Positions 20,851 to 30,939 of a DNA stretch of 64,000 bases are shown here, one piece after another. This stretch comes from Meconema thalassinum. Lineage: Eukaryota; Arthropoda; Insecta; Orthoptera; Tettigoniidae. The stretch is from the NCBI GenBank assembly GCA_946902985.2, contig OX336389.2, positions 143,891,099-143,955,098 on the forward strand, read 5' to 3'. Every line of letters starts with the position of its first letter. The first letter of the stretch is position 1. Under the pieces are notes generated by a model, which had not been told where the DNA came from, made no database searches, and was given only the letters and a program-made list of their open reading frames with translations. The translations under genes were made by a program, and so were the position numbers.

Positions 20851-22125
20851 CACTGAAGAAAATGGAAATTGCAACACCCAGAAGGAGTGGTGCTACATTG
20901 CTGCAATTGAACACGCAGGACGAGTGTTCGGTTGTGATTCGATCATTACACTTTCAGGACCCTCTGACCGCAAGTTTGGACAACAATCAGTACAGGTTAT
21001 GCCCACCACGAGCTGCAATGCATTGATGAATTCGGCGAGGCATGGAGTCAATAAGGCCCTGGATCGCTTCCTGAGGAATTGTGGCCCATGCCTGCTGCAG
21101 TGCACGGGTCTGTTGTTCCAGAGTTGTAGGTGGCTGAGGACGGTTGGCCAGTTGTCGACCCATCATGCCCCACACATGCTCAATAGAACTGAGGTCGGGG
21201 GATCTTGCGGGCCATTCTAAGGTTGTGATGACGTGGAGAGCTTCTCTGGAGATACGTGCAGTGTGAACCCGGGCATTGTCCTGCTGAAACATCCCATTAG
21301 CAATGTTCGCCATCATAGGGACAACCACTGGATTGAGTACCCAATCAACGTACTGTCGAGCAGTTATAGTGCCCTCAACAAGCACTATTTGTGATTTCAC
21401 ATTAAAGCCAAGAGCTCCCCAGACCATAATGCTTGGTGTTGGCCCTGTGTGCTCTCGACAATAAGGTCTGGGCGGCCCCTCTCCCCGGTACGTGGGTGCA
21501 AACAATTCCGGCGTTTACTGCGGGCAAGGCTGAAGCGCGATTCATCGCTAAAGACGACCCTATGCCATTCGTCAACCCGCGTCGATCATTCTCGACACCA
21601 GGCCAGCCTTACACGTCGCTGTTGTGGGGTCAATGGAACACCTTCTGCAGGGACACGGGATCGTAAGCCAGCTGCACCCAGGCGATTACCAACTGTTTTT
21701 GTGTAACGTGGGGGTGCCACAGCTGCTCGAATTTACGCTGCTGTTGCATGTGGTTACATACGGGCCATCCAAATGATGCGGCGATCCTCTCTCTCAGTTG
21801 TCTGTCGCGCTGGGCCTGTGCCAGGTCTACGAATGTGGGTACCTTCATTTGACCACTGCTGCCATACACGTTGTACCGTAGATGCCTGTCGGCCAACACG
21901 TGCAGCGACAGTCCTTAGCGATAATCCAGCCGCACACAGCCCAATTATCCAAGCCCTCTCAAAGGGCGACAGTTGTTGATAGGGTGCTCTTCTCTGTCGT
22001 CGAGGCATATTTAACATGTCCAAGCATGCATTGGTGGTCAACCAATGAAGCAGGTGCCACGCATGTGCCAGGGCTTTATTCCTATGTTGCCGCAGGGACA
22101 GCGATCCATCAGTGTTTGCAGTGAG
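20851..22125 (-). mobile_element. Tc1-like transposon inserted in the Maverick
   Basis: The lower-coordinate end is CACTGAAGAAAATGGAAATTGCAACACC, immediately after a TA (20849-20850), the standard target. The other end near 22114-22125 carries only a weak trace of the complementary sequence (CCATCAGTG), so that inverted repeat is degenerate or deleted. A single transposase frame fills the interior. The insertion lies between PolB and the minus-strand capsid block. Confidence 0.8.
20987..22041 (-). pseudogene. Tc1-type DDE transposase, frameshifted
   Basis: The N-terminal domain (MPRRQRRAPYQQLSPFERAW, GLSLRTVAARVGRQASTVQRVWQQW) is a paired-like helix-turn-helix that would bind the inverted repeats. 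A middle section contains RRIIWMARM and DRQLRERIAASF. The catalytic core shows SIMVWGALGF, the second acidic motif as FQQDNARVHTA, and ARSPDLSSIEHVWGMMGRQL, where the third acid is Glu (IEH). This gives a DD-E signature of the Tc1 type. At least two frame changes (near 21640 and 21500) disrupt it. The length is normal for the family. Confidence 0.85.
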
Positions 22126-22131
22126 GGGACC

Positions 22132-22521
22132 TTATATTAATGAGATCGATACATTGACAGTATGAAGCAAAAACTCTTGTATCCATTGTTGCTTTTCATT
22201 ACCTTTAACAAATACCACATTGGCCGATGAGAAATACCATTTCGAGGTATTTATAAGAAATGGTTCCCTGATTTCATTGTAGTTGCAAATGATTTTCAAT
22301 CCATTGGGTCTGCTTTCTATCTTTTTCACACAACAGATTGAAAACATACGGCAGTTTAAACACCAGATGAGTGGGTTGTGAAATCCAAAACGTGGAACAG
22401 TCAATAATGGCAACCTCTTATATATAAATTCGTTATCAGCAATTTTAAACCCTTGACAATCGGAAATCAGCGTACGCAACATGTTGACGCTTACCTGGAC
22501 AAAGTCCAACTGACGACTCAC
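22132..22521 (-). CDS. Unrecognised Maverick ORF
   Basis: An uninterrupted 129-codon frame starts MSRQLDFVQVS and ends NVSISLI. It is cysteine-bearing (CLNC, CC and single C residues), which could be a metal site, but I recognise no family. It is one of the few open frames in the element without a break. It follows the BIR gene in the same direction with a gap of about 90 bp, so it would be the last gene of the minus-strand late block. The Tc1-like element lies immediately downstream. It could be a lineage-specific accessory gene. Confidence 0.5.
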   Translation of the reverse strand: MSRQLDFVQVSVNMLRTLISDCQGFKIADNEFIYKRLPLLTVPRFGFHNPLIWCLNCRMFSICCVKKIESRPNGLKIICNYNEIREPFLINTSKWYFSSANVVFVKGNEKQQWIQEFLLHTVNVSISLI

Positions 22522-22614
22522 TAGCCACTATAAGAGTTTTAAAGATAATAACAACAACACATTTTTATTACATCATTTTATTGGCATCAAAATCATAACA
22601 AGCTTTACATCCTT

Positions 22615-23094
22615 TTATCGTTCTGGAATAGGGATGGTACCATCTCGTACAATAATAATAATACTGGGCGTTTTCGACTTTGTACTGCTAACCGAAGCAC
22701 CGTCGACGCCATAAGGTCCACAGGTATCATAACTTTTTTCATCACTCAGAGGCTCTAGTGAGGGGTAGCTTGAATGGCATGGTATATTACCCACATTCAT
22801 TCTACAGAGGTTGGGACATGCTGGTAACCAGCGCTGATGTTCTTGCGTAGGTTCATCACGCTCTTTCCATTGAACTATGGTTATTGATCAAAACACACAT
22901 TTCACTTCATCTTTTGTTTTTAAATAATAGAAACCAGCCGCGGCTAAGGCTTGAGGATAATGAAAGGCACAGGCCATGTCGCGAATGTCTTGAAACGTTG
23001 TTCGACATATTTTTAATTCATTGGTGTGACACCTCTTGTGGCTTAAAAGCAATCCATGTCTGAGCTGCTTAACGTTGGTTTGCCCGTTATTTAT
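22615..23094 (-). pseudogene. BIR-domain (inhibitor-of-apoptosis-like) gene in the Maverick
   Basis: The frame of about 160 codons contains a baculovirus IAP repeat: RTTFQD, then LAAAGFYYLKTKDEVKCVF, a stop, and later VQWKERDEPTQEHQRWLPAC. The metal-binding spacing C-x2-(C)-x16-H-x6-C is exact, except that the second cysteine position is occupied by TGA (22888-22890). BIR domains bind caspases or IAP-antagonist peptides and block apoptosis. There is one BIR only and no RING in the 60-residue tail (ending IPIPER). The frame opens exactly where the major capsid gene stops (overlap at 23091-23094), but it has no ATG there now. It is clearly collinear with the capsid block. A gene captured from a host or virus is likely; it is now inactive. 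Confidence 0.85.
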
Positions 23095-24266
23095 GCACTA
23101 GTCACTTGGGTGGACAGTGGATAATAGTTGACGTGTTTGTGAAGAATAATGAGACAATAAGCCGTGATGTTTGGCGGGACATTGTCATGAGTTTCAAAAT
23201 CTAGTCGGTTGCCAATATTGGATGTTTTGACAGACTCTTCTAAGTAGGAACAGTCAAAGACCAAAAAGTGGCACCCTAGTATTAAATTCTTGGGGTGTCA
23301 ACATTGGGCAATTCTCTTTTTGATAATATGACCATCTAAATTAAGAAAACAAGTCGTAGAGTGTGCCAAACTTATTTTTTTGAAAAATCCAAATCCAGTC
23401 CTTCATAGGGAAAAACAGCACCGTTCAAGAAAATTCGTATATTTCTCAATTGTAGATGACCTTTGGTTTGTTGATACTTGCGATTCGTTTGAAAACCCAC
23501 TATAATGTAGAGAGGTCTCTCTGTATAGCGTGCTGTTTTCACAGACCAACTGTGTGTGTTGGTTGTTGGCAATAGTGGGTACACATGGAGAGCCCAGCTT
23601 CTAAATTCCATGGGTATAGGCATATCTTCTCCAACAATCTTGAGCATCTCCAGTTTTTAGCTATCTGGTACTTCCCATAGAATCCGTTGTAGTTGAATTT
23701 TTGAACCTACAGGTGCATCATCGGCTCCCTTGAGTGCATTATTATCGCTCCTGTCTTAGACAAAGCACTCGCCTTGCGTTTACCACAATACGCTGGTAAT
23801 CTTTGGAGAATCCTAAAATTAGTTTAAGAGGTAAAAATCCGGTAAAGGTGCCATCCGTGGGAACCATCCAGTCATTGGTCGAGTCAGGGCACCAACCCGC
23901 CTTGCATTTTTTAACCTTCTTCTGCACTATAAGAGGGGTATAGTTTCATGACACTTGAAATACCAACATTTCGAGTGCTATCCACCACATTATCATTAAT
24001 CACATAGCGCACCTAAAAAACAGAAAGGCAAAACCATGGTTGGCTAACTTGGATATTGTGGGTGTAGAGCCATCCGCTTTTGTGAGCTGACCTTCAATCT
24101 GAATGACACTTTCATGCGGTAGGGTGTAAATATCTTCGTTGTTGACAATAAATTGAATTTCGTCATTGTTATTTAATCCAGATGTTAAAGCTTGATGAGG
24201 ATCAATTCTTACCACCCCTTCTTGCTCCTCGATACGGTTCAGCACCTCTACGATAGAATTCATCAT
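23091..24266 (-). pseudogene. Major capsid protein (double jelly-roll, Polinton), decayed
   Basis: This is the structural protein expected to build the icosahedral shell, related to adenovirus hexon-type double jelly-rolls. The N-terminus (MMNSIVEVLNRIEEQEGVV, NNNDEIQFIVN, VIQIEGQLTKADGS) and the central block (YIIVGFQTNRKYQQTKGHLQ, IRIFLNG-VFPYE-LDLDF) match the Polinton MCP pattern. The C-terminus (SVKTSNIGNRLDFETHDN, PPNITAYCLII) does too. About 390 codons remain, with several frame changes. It lies directly downstream of the minor capsid gene on the same strand, and its stop overlaps the BIR frame. Confidence 0.87.
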
Positions 24267-24279
24267 GTAGGTTTACGTG

Positions 24280-25095
24280 GTAACCCAAATAATGTATAAT
24301 CTGCTTGTGTTAACGTGTATTCACGAGGCAAACAACTAACACCATGGCTAGATGGTGTTGTTGCTTTATTCACCAACTTCATAGTGGCCTTGAACCAACT
24401 TGTATGTGACTGGTGTGCTGGAATCTAGTTGAATCAGTTGTTGATCGCTATTGACCAGTCTTAAAGTTATATTACTAATATGATCAACAACCACAAAATT
24501 AAAAAGGCACCACTGGAGGGTTTTAACGAATTATATAGCCATTGGGCGATGTCACAATTAAATCGTAGAGCGAATGAGATGGCTCCAGACTCGTGTACAC
24601 AGTGCGAATAATATTACACATCACCGACACGTGATGGTCCTCAATCATTTTCACATCATGGTCCGATTCAGGTTTTTGGTTGGGATCCAACACTCGTGGT
24701 AGAAACGCTAGTAAAGGCCAATGGAATCAGGTTGTGATTTAATATCAATTTCAAACGAGGATAAAAAACTGCAACGATGAGTGATGGTATGGCCGACAAG
24801 TTCAAACTTGCGTGTTCCATCAAGAAATGAATTTAAACCATATTGCTTTACCAGCACCACGTAAATGTGTTCATAAATATCATCTATGGTATATCCTACA
24901 GGGTTGATGGCTTGCTTCGAATCATCATAGTAGAACTTGCCGTTGACATTTTGACGTATGTTGTAAATTCTATTGTACGTTTCAAGAGAAACTAACTCCG
25001 ATACATAAGGTCATTCACTCAATTCACTAGGAGGGTAGAAGTCTAGGCTTACTTCAGGTCCACGTCCAAGCAGTGTAAACGTCTTACTCTGCTGG
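24280..25095 (-). pseudogene. Minor capsid (penton-type) protein, decayed
   Basis: The N-terminal section (LDFYPPSEL, LETYNRIYNIR, GKFYYDD, GYTIDDIYEHIYVVL) and the later blocks (RKFELVGHTITHRCSFLSSF; SNITLRLVNSDQQLIQL) match the widespread Polinton minor capsid family, the presumed vertex protein. The frame changes near 24990 and 24700. It lies between the protease and the major capsid gene, all on the minus strand, which is the normal arrangement of the capsid block. Confidence 0.82.
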
Positions 25096-25116
25096 CATAC
25101 TGCTTACGTTATTTGC

Positions 25117-25500
25117 TTACACTGTGTCTTATATAAGAAAATTAAACCCAAACGCCCACACTCTTGGGTGTTGAACATTTGCTGACGTTTCAGATTATAG
25201 TATATCATTGAGCTGTTTCCAAATACATATTGTATAGTTCCATAGACGGAGGGAGATTGCCAAAGTACCACACCCCCTTCGACATAGGCTACATAATGGG
25301 TTCCTGGTCCTCGGTGATCATCTAGATTAATAATGGCACATTCCTATTTTCATGGTTGTGAGGGTAATTGGTTACGCATAAACACGTCCCAAAAATGGAA
25401 AATCCTTAAATGTTTTGCCTAGCATTCGACTTCTTCATGGGTCAGGGCATGTCTCGGTATAGCTGTTGTTAAAATTTTATTTTTATTTTTTATTTGGTGA
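25117..25500 (-). pseudogene. Adenain-like cysteine protease, decayed
   Basis: This is the maturation protease of the capsid. It is recognised from FMRNQLP, then ECAIINLDDHRGPGTHYVAYVEGG, in which the His of GTHYV is the catalytic histidine. Later QQMFNTQECGRLGLIFLY holds the catalytic cysteine in the place of the family CGHLCL motif. The expected acidic residue lies in between but the sequence is changed there (VLWQSPSVYGT instead of the usual YFDSFG). One or two stops interrupt the N-terminal half. It lies immediately upstream of the minor capsid gene. Confidence 0.75.
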
Positions 25501-25509
25501 TACGTAAAT

Positions 25510-25974
25510 ACCAAGCCCTTGTTTATAGAAGGCTGGTTTTAAATTTGCGTTTCGAGCCCCATAGCAAAGACTTCCATCGTTTCATTGAGTCGTTGATATT
25601 CTTTCAATTGTTGCTAGTCCTGTTGTACAGGTTTTATCGTTTTGGCAACAACGCTCGCACCACATAAAAGTGAACCCAGGACTGCAAGGCTGGCAAATAA
25701 AGCTGGTAAAATTCCAGCTCCTTTTGGAACAGGAATGACTCGACAATGGTTTGACACTTGTCGTTTACATTTTGGATTGACATGTCTCTGTGCTGCTCGG
25801 AATACTTTCTTTATATTCAACACTATTTTTTAAAATTCGCAAGGGCTTGTCAGCAAGTGCTTTAACCCCATTCTTTTGCGATAACCGGGTCATCTTTTTA
25901 GTCATTTTCAACACGTATCTTTGTTTTACAATGAAGATCATGAACAACCTTTCACAAGAAAGTTTGAGTAACAA
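25510..25974 (-). pseudogene. Small hydrophobic Polinton protein (adenovirus protein VI/X-like)
   Basis: The product is strongly basic at first (KKMTRLSQKNGVKAL) and then has RVIPVPKGAGILPALFASLAVLGSLLCGASV, a hydrophobic, potentially membrane-active segment. It ends in a Gln/Glu-rich helix (LKEYQRLNETMEVFAMGL). This order is typical of the small protein encoded next to the protease in Polintons. The VPKGAG site resembles the V-P-K-x-G-G consensus there. Two frames are needed, so it is broken. A role in membrane penetration or core packing is inferred from the adenoviral analogy only. Confidence 0.65.
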
Positions 25975-25979
25975 CTAAT

Positions 25980-26876
25980 GAGCGGCGATTATTTCATGGC
26001 TGTATATTCAAGTTCCACATAAAGCGGGAAATCGTTTATCGTGTTTCCTGCTTCTTTTTCCTCTAAGGTAGAACCAAATGAAAGGATAGTTTATCACCCA
26101 CGCTGACTGTACCCAATCACTGAGTAGTAACATGGCACTATGATTTAATCGTATCGAATAATGTCTTACATCTCTTGTATAGTCTATAATAACAATACGT
26201 CCATTATACGGTAAACGATAACCCGTTGAGCCTGAAGGTAAATCTTCTATGTCTTTTACAAAACGTCAATGAGTCATGGTCAAAGAAATACATGAGGGTG
26301 TGGTTTTATCACGGAGGATACATAGTCTTCCGCAAATTGTTGGGTGGCCACCTGATGGGGTTCAATGGGATCTAAAACGTCGGCTGGTCGTCTTCGCTTC
26401 TTGTGTAAACTCTTCTCATTAACTTCACACCACCAGTTCTTTACCGAAGTTAAAAACTGTTTGGTACAGACATCTTGCGGGTTTACACGGTCAGCAACAT
26501 GAGTAATGCGGTTATGATTAGCCGTATAGCCATCCACAGTGAACTGGGGCACTTTGTCATATAACTCTCGCACCTTGTTATCCACATACTTTTTTGTGGT
26601 GGCATCAGTAGATACTTGACGATGTTTTGCATAGGTTAACCGCTTTCCATTAAAGTCATAATCTCCTCGTTTAGTGCGTGGCACCACTGACCTATCCACA
26701 TAGTGTTTATTGGCAGGGTCTATCTCTTGTTTAGGATCAGGTAATGGGACAGTCTTGCCCTTGGCCATTAACGCACGTCCAAAGACATCCATCGGCATAG
26801 TGTAGTACTGGCATACTGTTCCTGTCACGTGGCTTGGTTCCATGTATATAGAAAGCCTGCTAGCCTCTTTTACCAT
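25980..26876 (-). pseudogene. Fibre/tail-like Polinton protein
   Basis: The frame 26280-26876 is open for 198 codons. It contains MDVFGRALMAKG, a start seen in this Polinton family, and then a series of short repeats ending in YVD (NKHYVDRS, TKKYVDNK), as in phage and Polinton fibre-like proteins. A second part downstream of a stop (25990-26270; LPYNGRIVIIDYTRDVRHY) probably is its C-terminal region. The outermost ATG (26876) lies 8 bp from the divergent ATPase start. The internal MDVFGR methionine is the more plausible start, since it leaves room for a promoter. Confidence 0.7.
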
Positions 26877-26884
26877 TAGTTGAT

Positions 26885-27570
26885 ATGCAGATTATTAAGC
26901 AACAAGAGTCGTTCACCGTGGAGGACATGGTTTCCCATCTCTATCCTACATCACATGAACAACGTCACGGTTCACTGTTTCCGTCTTCCATTCGCTGCAT
27001 CATAGCGGGACCTTCAGGATGTGGAAAGACCAATCTTTTGTCTTCACTCATCACAGCGCCAAATGGTCAGCGTTTTCAAAATATTTATATTTTTTAAATA
27101 TCTCAACCAACCACTCGAGGCCTACGAGTTCCTGGATCAAGTCATGTCTGAATTACGGACCGAGAATATGGGTTATTTTAAGTTTTCCATGCAAGAAAAT
27201 GTTATTGACCTGGATGCTGTGAGGCCTCATGCGCTCATGATTTTCGATAATGTATCCACCGAACGACAAACCATTATTCAAAGCTATTTTAGCATGGGTC
27301 GTCACAAACATAACGATTGCTTTTCTTCGACAAACGTAATCTAAAATGTCCAAACAATGCCAATATCATTGTTTATTTCGCAAGGATGAGAGGAATAGTC
27401 GCAACATTTATAATGAACATGTCAATCCAGATATGAACTTTCAAACGTTTACTGAATTGTGTGCCAAGTGTTGGAACACGCAACGTAATGCCTGTCTTGT
27501 TATTGATAATCAAAGTGAACTTAACCAGGGACGTTATCGCTTAGGGTTTGATCATTTTATTACTATATAA
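26885..27570 (+). pseudogene. FtsK/A32-type packaging ATPase, frameshifted
   Basis: It would drive genome packaging into the capsid. Walker A is seen as CIIAGPSGCGKTNLL (about 27000). The Walker B region is HALMIFDNVSTERQ, with Asn where Asp is usual, and is followed by SYFSMGRHKHNDCF. The C-terminal block IYNEHVNPDMNFQTFTELC and GRYRLGFDHFI is characteristic of the Polinton ATPase. The coding sequence changes frame twice (near 27090 and 27335). The size of about 228 codons is normal. Confidence 0.88.
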
Positions 27571-27611
27571 GGGGATATATCATTCCCTCCTACGTCATTT
27601 GTCGAGGCACC

Positions 27612-28610
27612 ATGGCAACAGCAGAGAGGCAATTGAAAAAGCATATAAATAGAGCAAAAAACAATATTCGTCAAAAGTTCCGTCAGTTGAAACGATCACG
27701 TGCGGATAATGCTTTGTTTATTCTACAACATTTAGCCCCTCCTCTAAAATCCATGTTTAAACCACCTTCCAAGCTATCTGAAACGCTACCCACAGTTTCA
27801 CGAGCAACGCAGACTCTACAAGAGGTCCCTGTGGAAGAGATAAAAGAGGAATTGGTTAGTTCTAGCGATTTTGAGGATGAGGTTGATGAAGTGTTACTCC
27901 TCAAAAATCATCTGCCCTTCCACGATTTCCAGAGTAAGTAAAAACATCTATCATTGCTGAAACACCTTTCACTTCCAGACAGCCTACGTTGTCAGAAATG
28001 TTGTCCACACCCCAATTTAAGGCTGAATTAAAACACCTTTTAATTTAAAAAATTACGGACCGGTGGTGGCACCTTGTTTAGAAAAGCTCTTAAAAATCGA
28101 TACCACCATAGTGTTCGATATAAAGAAGATTGTTTTAAATTTGTGATTCATCCGTTAAATTTAACCAACATGTTGTCATAATTAATACAATAAAATGTAA
28201 ATTAACTCCAGGTCTGCTAAAGATGTTATTTTCCCGTACACAATCTTCACACCATTATACGCTCGACGACCGTAACAAATATAAATCAATTTTAACGCCC
28301 CCCCCCCCCCCTGGTTATAGGCGAGAATATAAACGATCTGAACCAGTTAATGCCAATAAAAGTATCAAGTATAAAACCATAATTTCAAATGTTTCCAACC
28401 TCTGAAAAAGTTCGTCGTACAGCAACAGCTTCGTGAGTGACATTTAAACCATTAAAACCCCTTCAGGATGTTACCTACTGGCATAATCCCAGTAAGCTAG
28501 TCCAGCGGCTACAGCTCATGCATGCTTCACGTCAAGCTGGTCACACCGGTCACGATTGGGAAATTCAAGAAATTGAACAAGAACTTTGAAGTGCCAAAAT
28601 TATTGTTTAA
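27612..28610 (+). pseudogene. Conserved Polinton protein (GxPGLxxLLF family), broken
   Basis: The N-terminus (MATAERQLKKHINRAK, then basic QKFRQLKRSR) is followed by an acidic linker. Then come LTPGLLKMLFS and YTLDDRNKYKSIL, the hallmark segment of a conserved Polinton ORF of unknown structure-related function. A C-terminal block (WHNPSKLVQRLQLMHASRQAG) lies in another frame and runs to 28610. It contains several stops and a C10 homopolymer insertion near 28300 that changes frame. It overlaps the start of the integrase region. Confidence 0.75.
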
Positions 28611-29545
28611 ACCATCGCCCATCAAAGTGGAAATAGCTCGCGAGTTGCACCGGCCTGCCAGGCGCAACTATCAGCAATTCAAAGTTATATCACGTGGTGT
28701 GGATGAATTTTGGCAGGCCGACTTGGTGGAGATGATACGCTATGCTAGCTTTAACGATGGTGTACCGTATGTGCTGACTGTTTTTGATGTGTATTCCAAA
28801 ATGGCCATTGTTCAACCTGTAAGTCGCAAGTCGGGCCCTCTAGTGACCAGTGCATTCAAAAGTATTATTCAACAATCTAAACGTCAACCCCAGGTGTTGC
28901 AAGCAGACCAGGGGAAATAATTTTTCAACAAGGTTTTTTCCAGTTTTCTCAAATCTTTGGATAATCATCATTACACCACGTACAGCTATCTAAAAGCCAG
29001 TGTCGTTGAGCGGTTTAACCGCACGCTGAAAACTAATATGTGAAAAGAGTTAACAGATCGGGGATCCTATCGCTGGCTAGACATAATACCAGATATTATG
29101 TCACGTTACAATGATACCAAACACCGAACGATTAGCACAAAGCCACGACTGGTCACAAAAAATATTCCGCGGCTGGATAAACTGTCTAACCTCATAAAAA
29201 CAGCTGATTCTAAACGCCACCACTTTAACATCGGCGACCATGTCGGTGTGAGAAAATTCAAGTCTGTCTTCGACAAGGGCGACAATCCGAATTGGGGGAC
29301 GGAACTATTTCGGTATTCGTCAAGTCAGCCTAGACAGCCCAGTCACCTATTTACTAGAGGACCTCAACTATCAACCCATAAAAGGCAGGTTTTAACTCCA
29401 GGAACTCCTAAAGATAGCTTTTACAAAACATTACCTTGTGGAAAAAGTGATAAAACAAAAAGGAAACAAAATGTATGTTAAATGGTTGGGATTTAGCTCA
29501 GCCATTATTTCTTGGATCAATAAATTAGATTTTGTGTAAACCCGT
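28522..29545 (+). pseudogene. Retroviral-like integrase (Polinton c-integrase), decayed
   Basis: The catalytic core shows DEFWQADLVEM (first Asp), YVLTVFDVYSKM, then VLQADQGK (second Asp) and VVERFNRTLK (catalytic Glu). The last two blocks are separated by an in-frame TAA at 28918. A TGA at 29041 sits where a Trp codon is usual. The downstream YNDTKHRTISTKP and the DHVGVRKFK block belong to the C-terminal domain. A shifted chromodomain-like tail follows (MYVKWLGFSSAIISW, ending about 29540). It inserts the element into the chromosome and is usually next to a terminal repeat, which was not identified here. Confidence 0.9.
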
Positions 29546-30360
29546 GTGTCTATTATTAACCTATGCAAACTAACATCCCCTTTGCTGGCTGGCTTATATT
29601 CTCACCTCATCGACTTAAAAAGTCCTAACACTTCCACATTCCGCCTTAAACAAAACAATTTTCCTGTAATAATAAGTATAACAAAAATCATACGTCTTGT
29701 GCCCTAGAGACCTGGGACTTATTTGAGCTGGTAGAGGGGGTAAACATCTTTAATTTAAGTCCAGCACACAACTTTGTAAATTTCTTAGTTTCAGAAATAA
29801 ACCCAATTTTAAAAATTGAACTTTTTTAGAAAAAAATATAAAGTTTTGTTTTAACCATAAAGGACATGAGGACCCTTTGGTTGAGTCATCGCACAACGCT
29901 CTCTCATTATTAGTTTACAAAATATAGCCTACGTTTCCAAAACAAAAACAAATATGTTTTAATATAACGAGTTGACCATATGAAAGAGGGCGTTACCTCA
30001 AGTAATTCAACACCCCACACAGCGATATCCGATTATTGGTTCGCGAGATATCGTAAATCTTACTTGGCTAAGGCGAGCGCAATTTAAAAACTGCTGACGC
30101 TAGGGCTTTAAATTCCACTAGGCCCTCTACTTTCATATATTTGTAAGGATTTTTGAAGAAAAATATTCAATAAATAAATAAAAATGAAATAATAAAAATA
30201 TGTATTACATAATAATAATAATATTAATTAAATAATAATAAATAATACTTATAAATTGTAAATAATAAATAAAATAAATACTCGAAAGTCAATAAATAAG
30301 ATTAAATATTATGGTGTTTGAAGCTATTTTTCAGTGTTGCCTTAGTAAATGTAGTTTGAT
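29546..30360. other. Unassigned; AT-rich simple sequence at 30165-30310
   Basis: The first 600 bp should contain the right terminal repeat of the Maverick, but I could not pair it with the left flank by eye. The stretch 30165-30310 is an AAT/AAAT-rich simple sequence directly outside the Penelope-like element. Confidence 0.45.
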
Positions 30361-30364
30361 ATTT

Positions 30365-30700
30365 TTCAGTCGGTCAACACGATTGTACCCTTTTGTGGGT
30401 TATTCCCTAATCCTGAAATAAATTTACATGAGATTAACAAATACACTTGGATGACCAGTTTTGATCGTCAAGCGATCGTCATAAGATCCATTACACTTAG
30501 GCTTTAAAATCTATGTCTGGAAATATGGGTGAAAGTATTGTAATACTCGACAATCTTAATCTATTAAAGCCCAGTGTTCATCCTAGCAACGCATAAGCTA
30601 AAGAGCCATATTAAAGCGCAAACGGTCACGTGAGAATGTCTCGGGATCTTTAATAGTGCCGTTAATGCCGGCCTCGGCATAGAATATTGGTGTACTTGTT
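30365..30700 (+). repeat. Left inverted arm of the Penelope-like element
   Basis: It pairs with the two right-arm blocks. It starts at GGTCAACACGATTG and is continuous over about 335 bp, unlike the right side. Its outermost 18 nt recur at 7034-7051. Confidence 0.8.
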
Positions 30701-30939
30701 AATTGTATCGAAGGATACTAGCCGTATGCTAGGTTTCATTTGCAGCAGGTTCAATGCGGTTACTAGTTCCATTGTGTTGTTAATTGAATTGCTTTTGTCA
30801 TTGAAAAAACAGTATTTTAAAAGTTTTAGTAATTCCTTACTGATCTTGTGGATTGGCACGTACATACAATTAACTATTGGTCATATTGGGCACTCCTTTT
30901 TGTGAATTTTTGGTATTCCTCTCAAGGACAGCTTGCGGA

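Larger units (their letters stand above)
17340..29545. mobile_element. Maverick/Polinton (adintovirus-like) provirus, decayed
   Basis: Ten modules diagnostic of Polintons lie in about 12 kb: protein-primed PolB, both capsid proteins, adenain-like protease, a small hydrophobic protein, fibre-like protein, packaging ATPase, a conserved ORF, and a retroviral-like integrase with a chromodomain-like tail. An added BIR gene is also present. The left flank (PolB) and right module (ATPase to integrase) are on the plus strand and the capsid block is on the minus strand. Every long gene has nonsense or frameshift mutations, so it is a fossil. A Tc1-like element is inserted at 20851-22125. The expected long terminal inverted repeats were not found, so the outer limits are approximate. 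Confidence 0.93.

Noticed and set aside
20924..21706. Plus-strand frames within 20.9-21.7 kb
   Set aside because: They are antisense to the Tc1-type transposase, whose catalytic motifs are on the minus strand.
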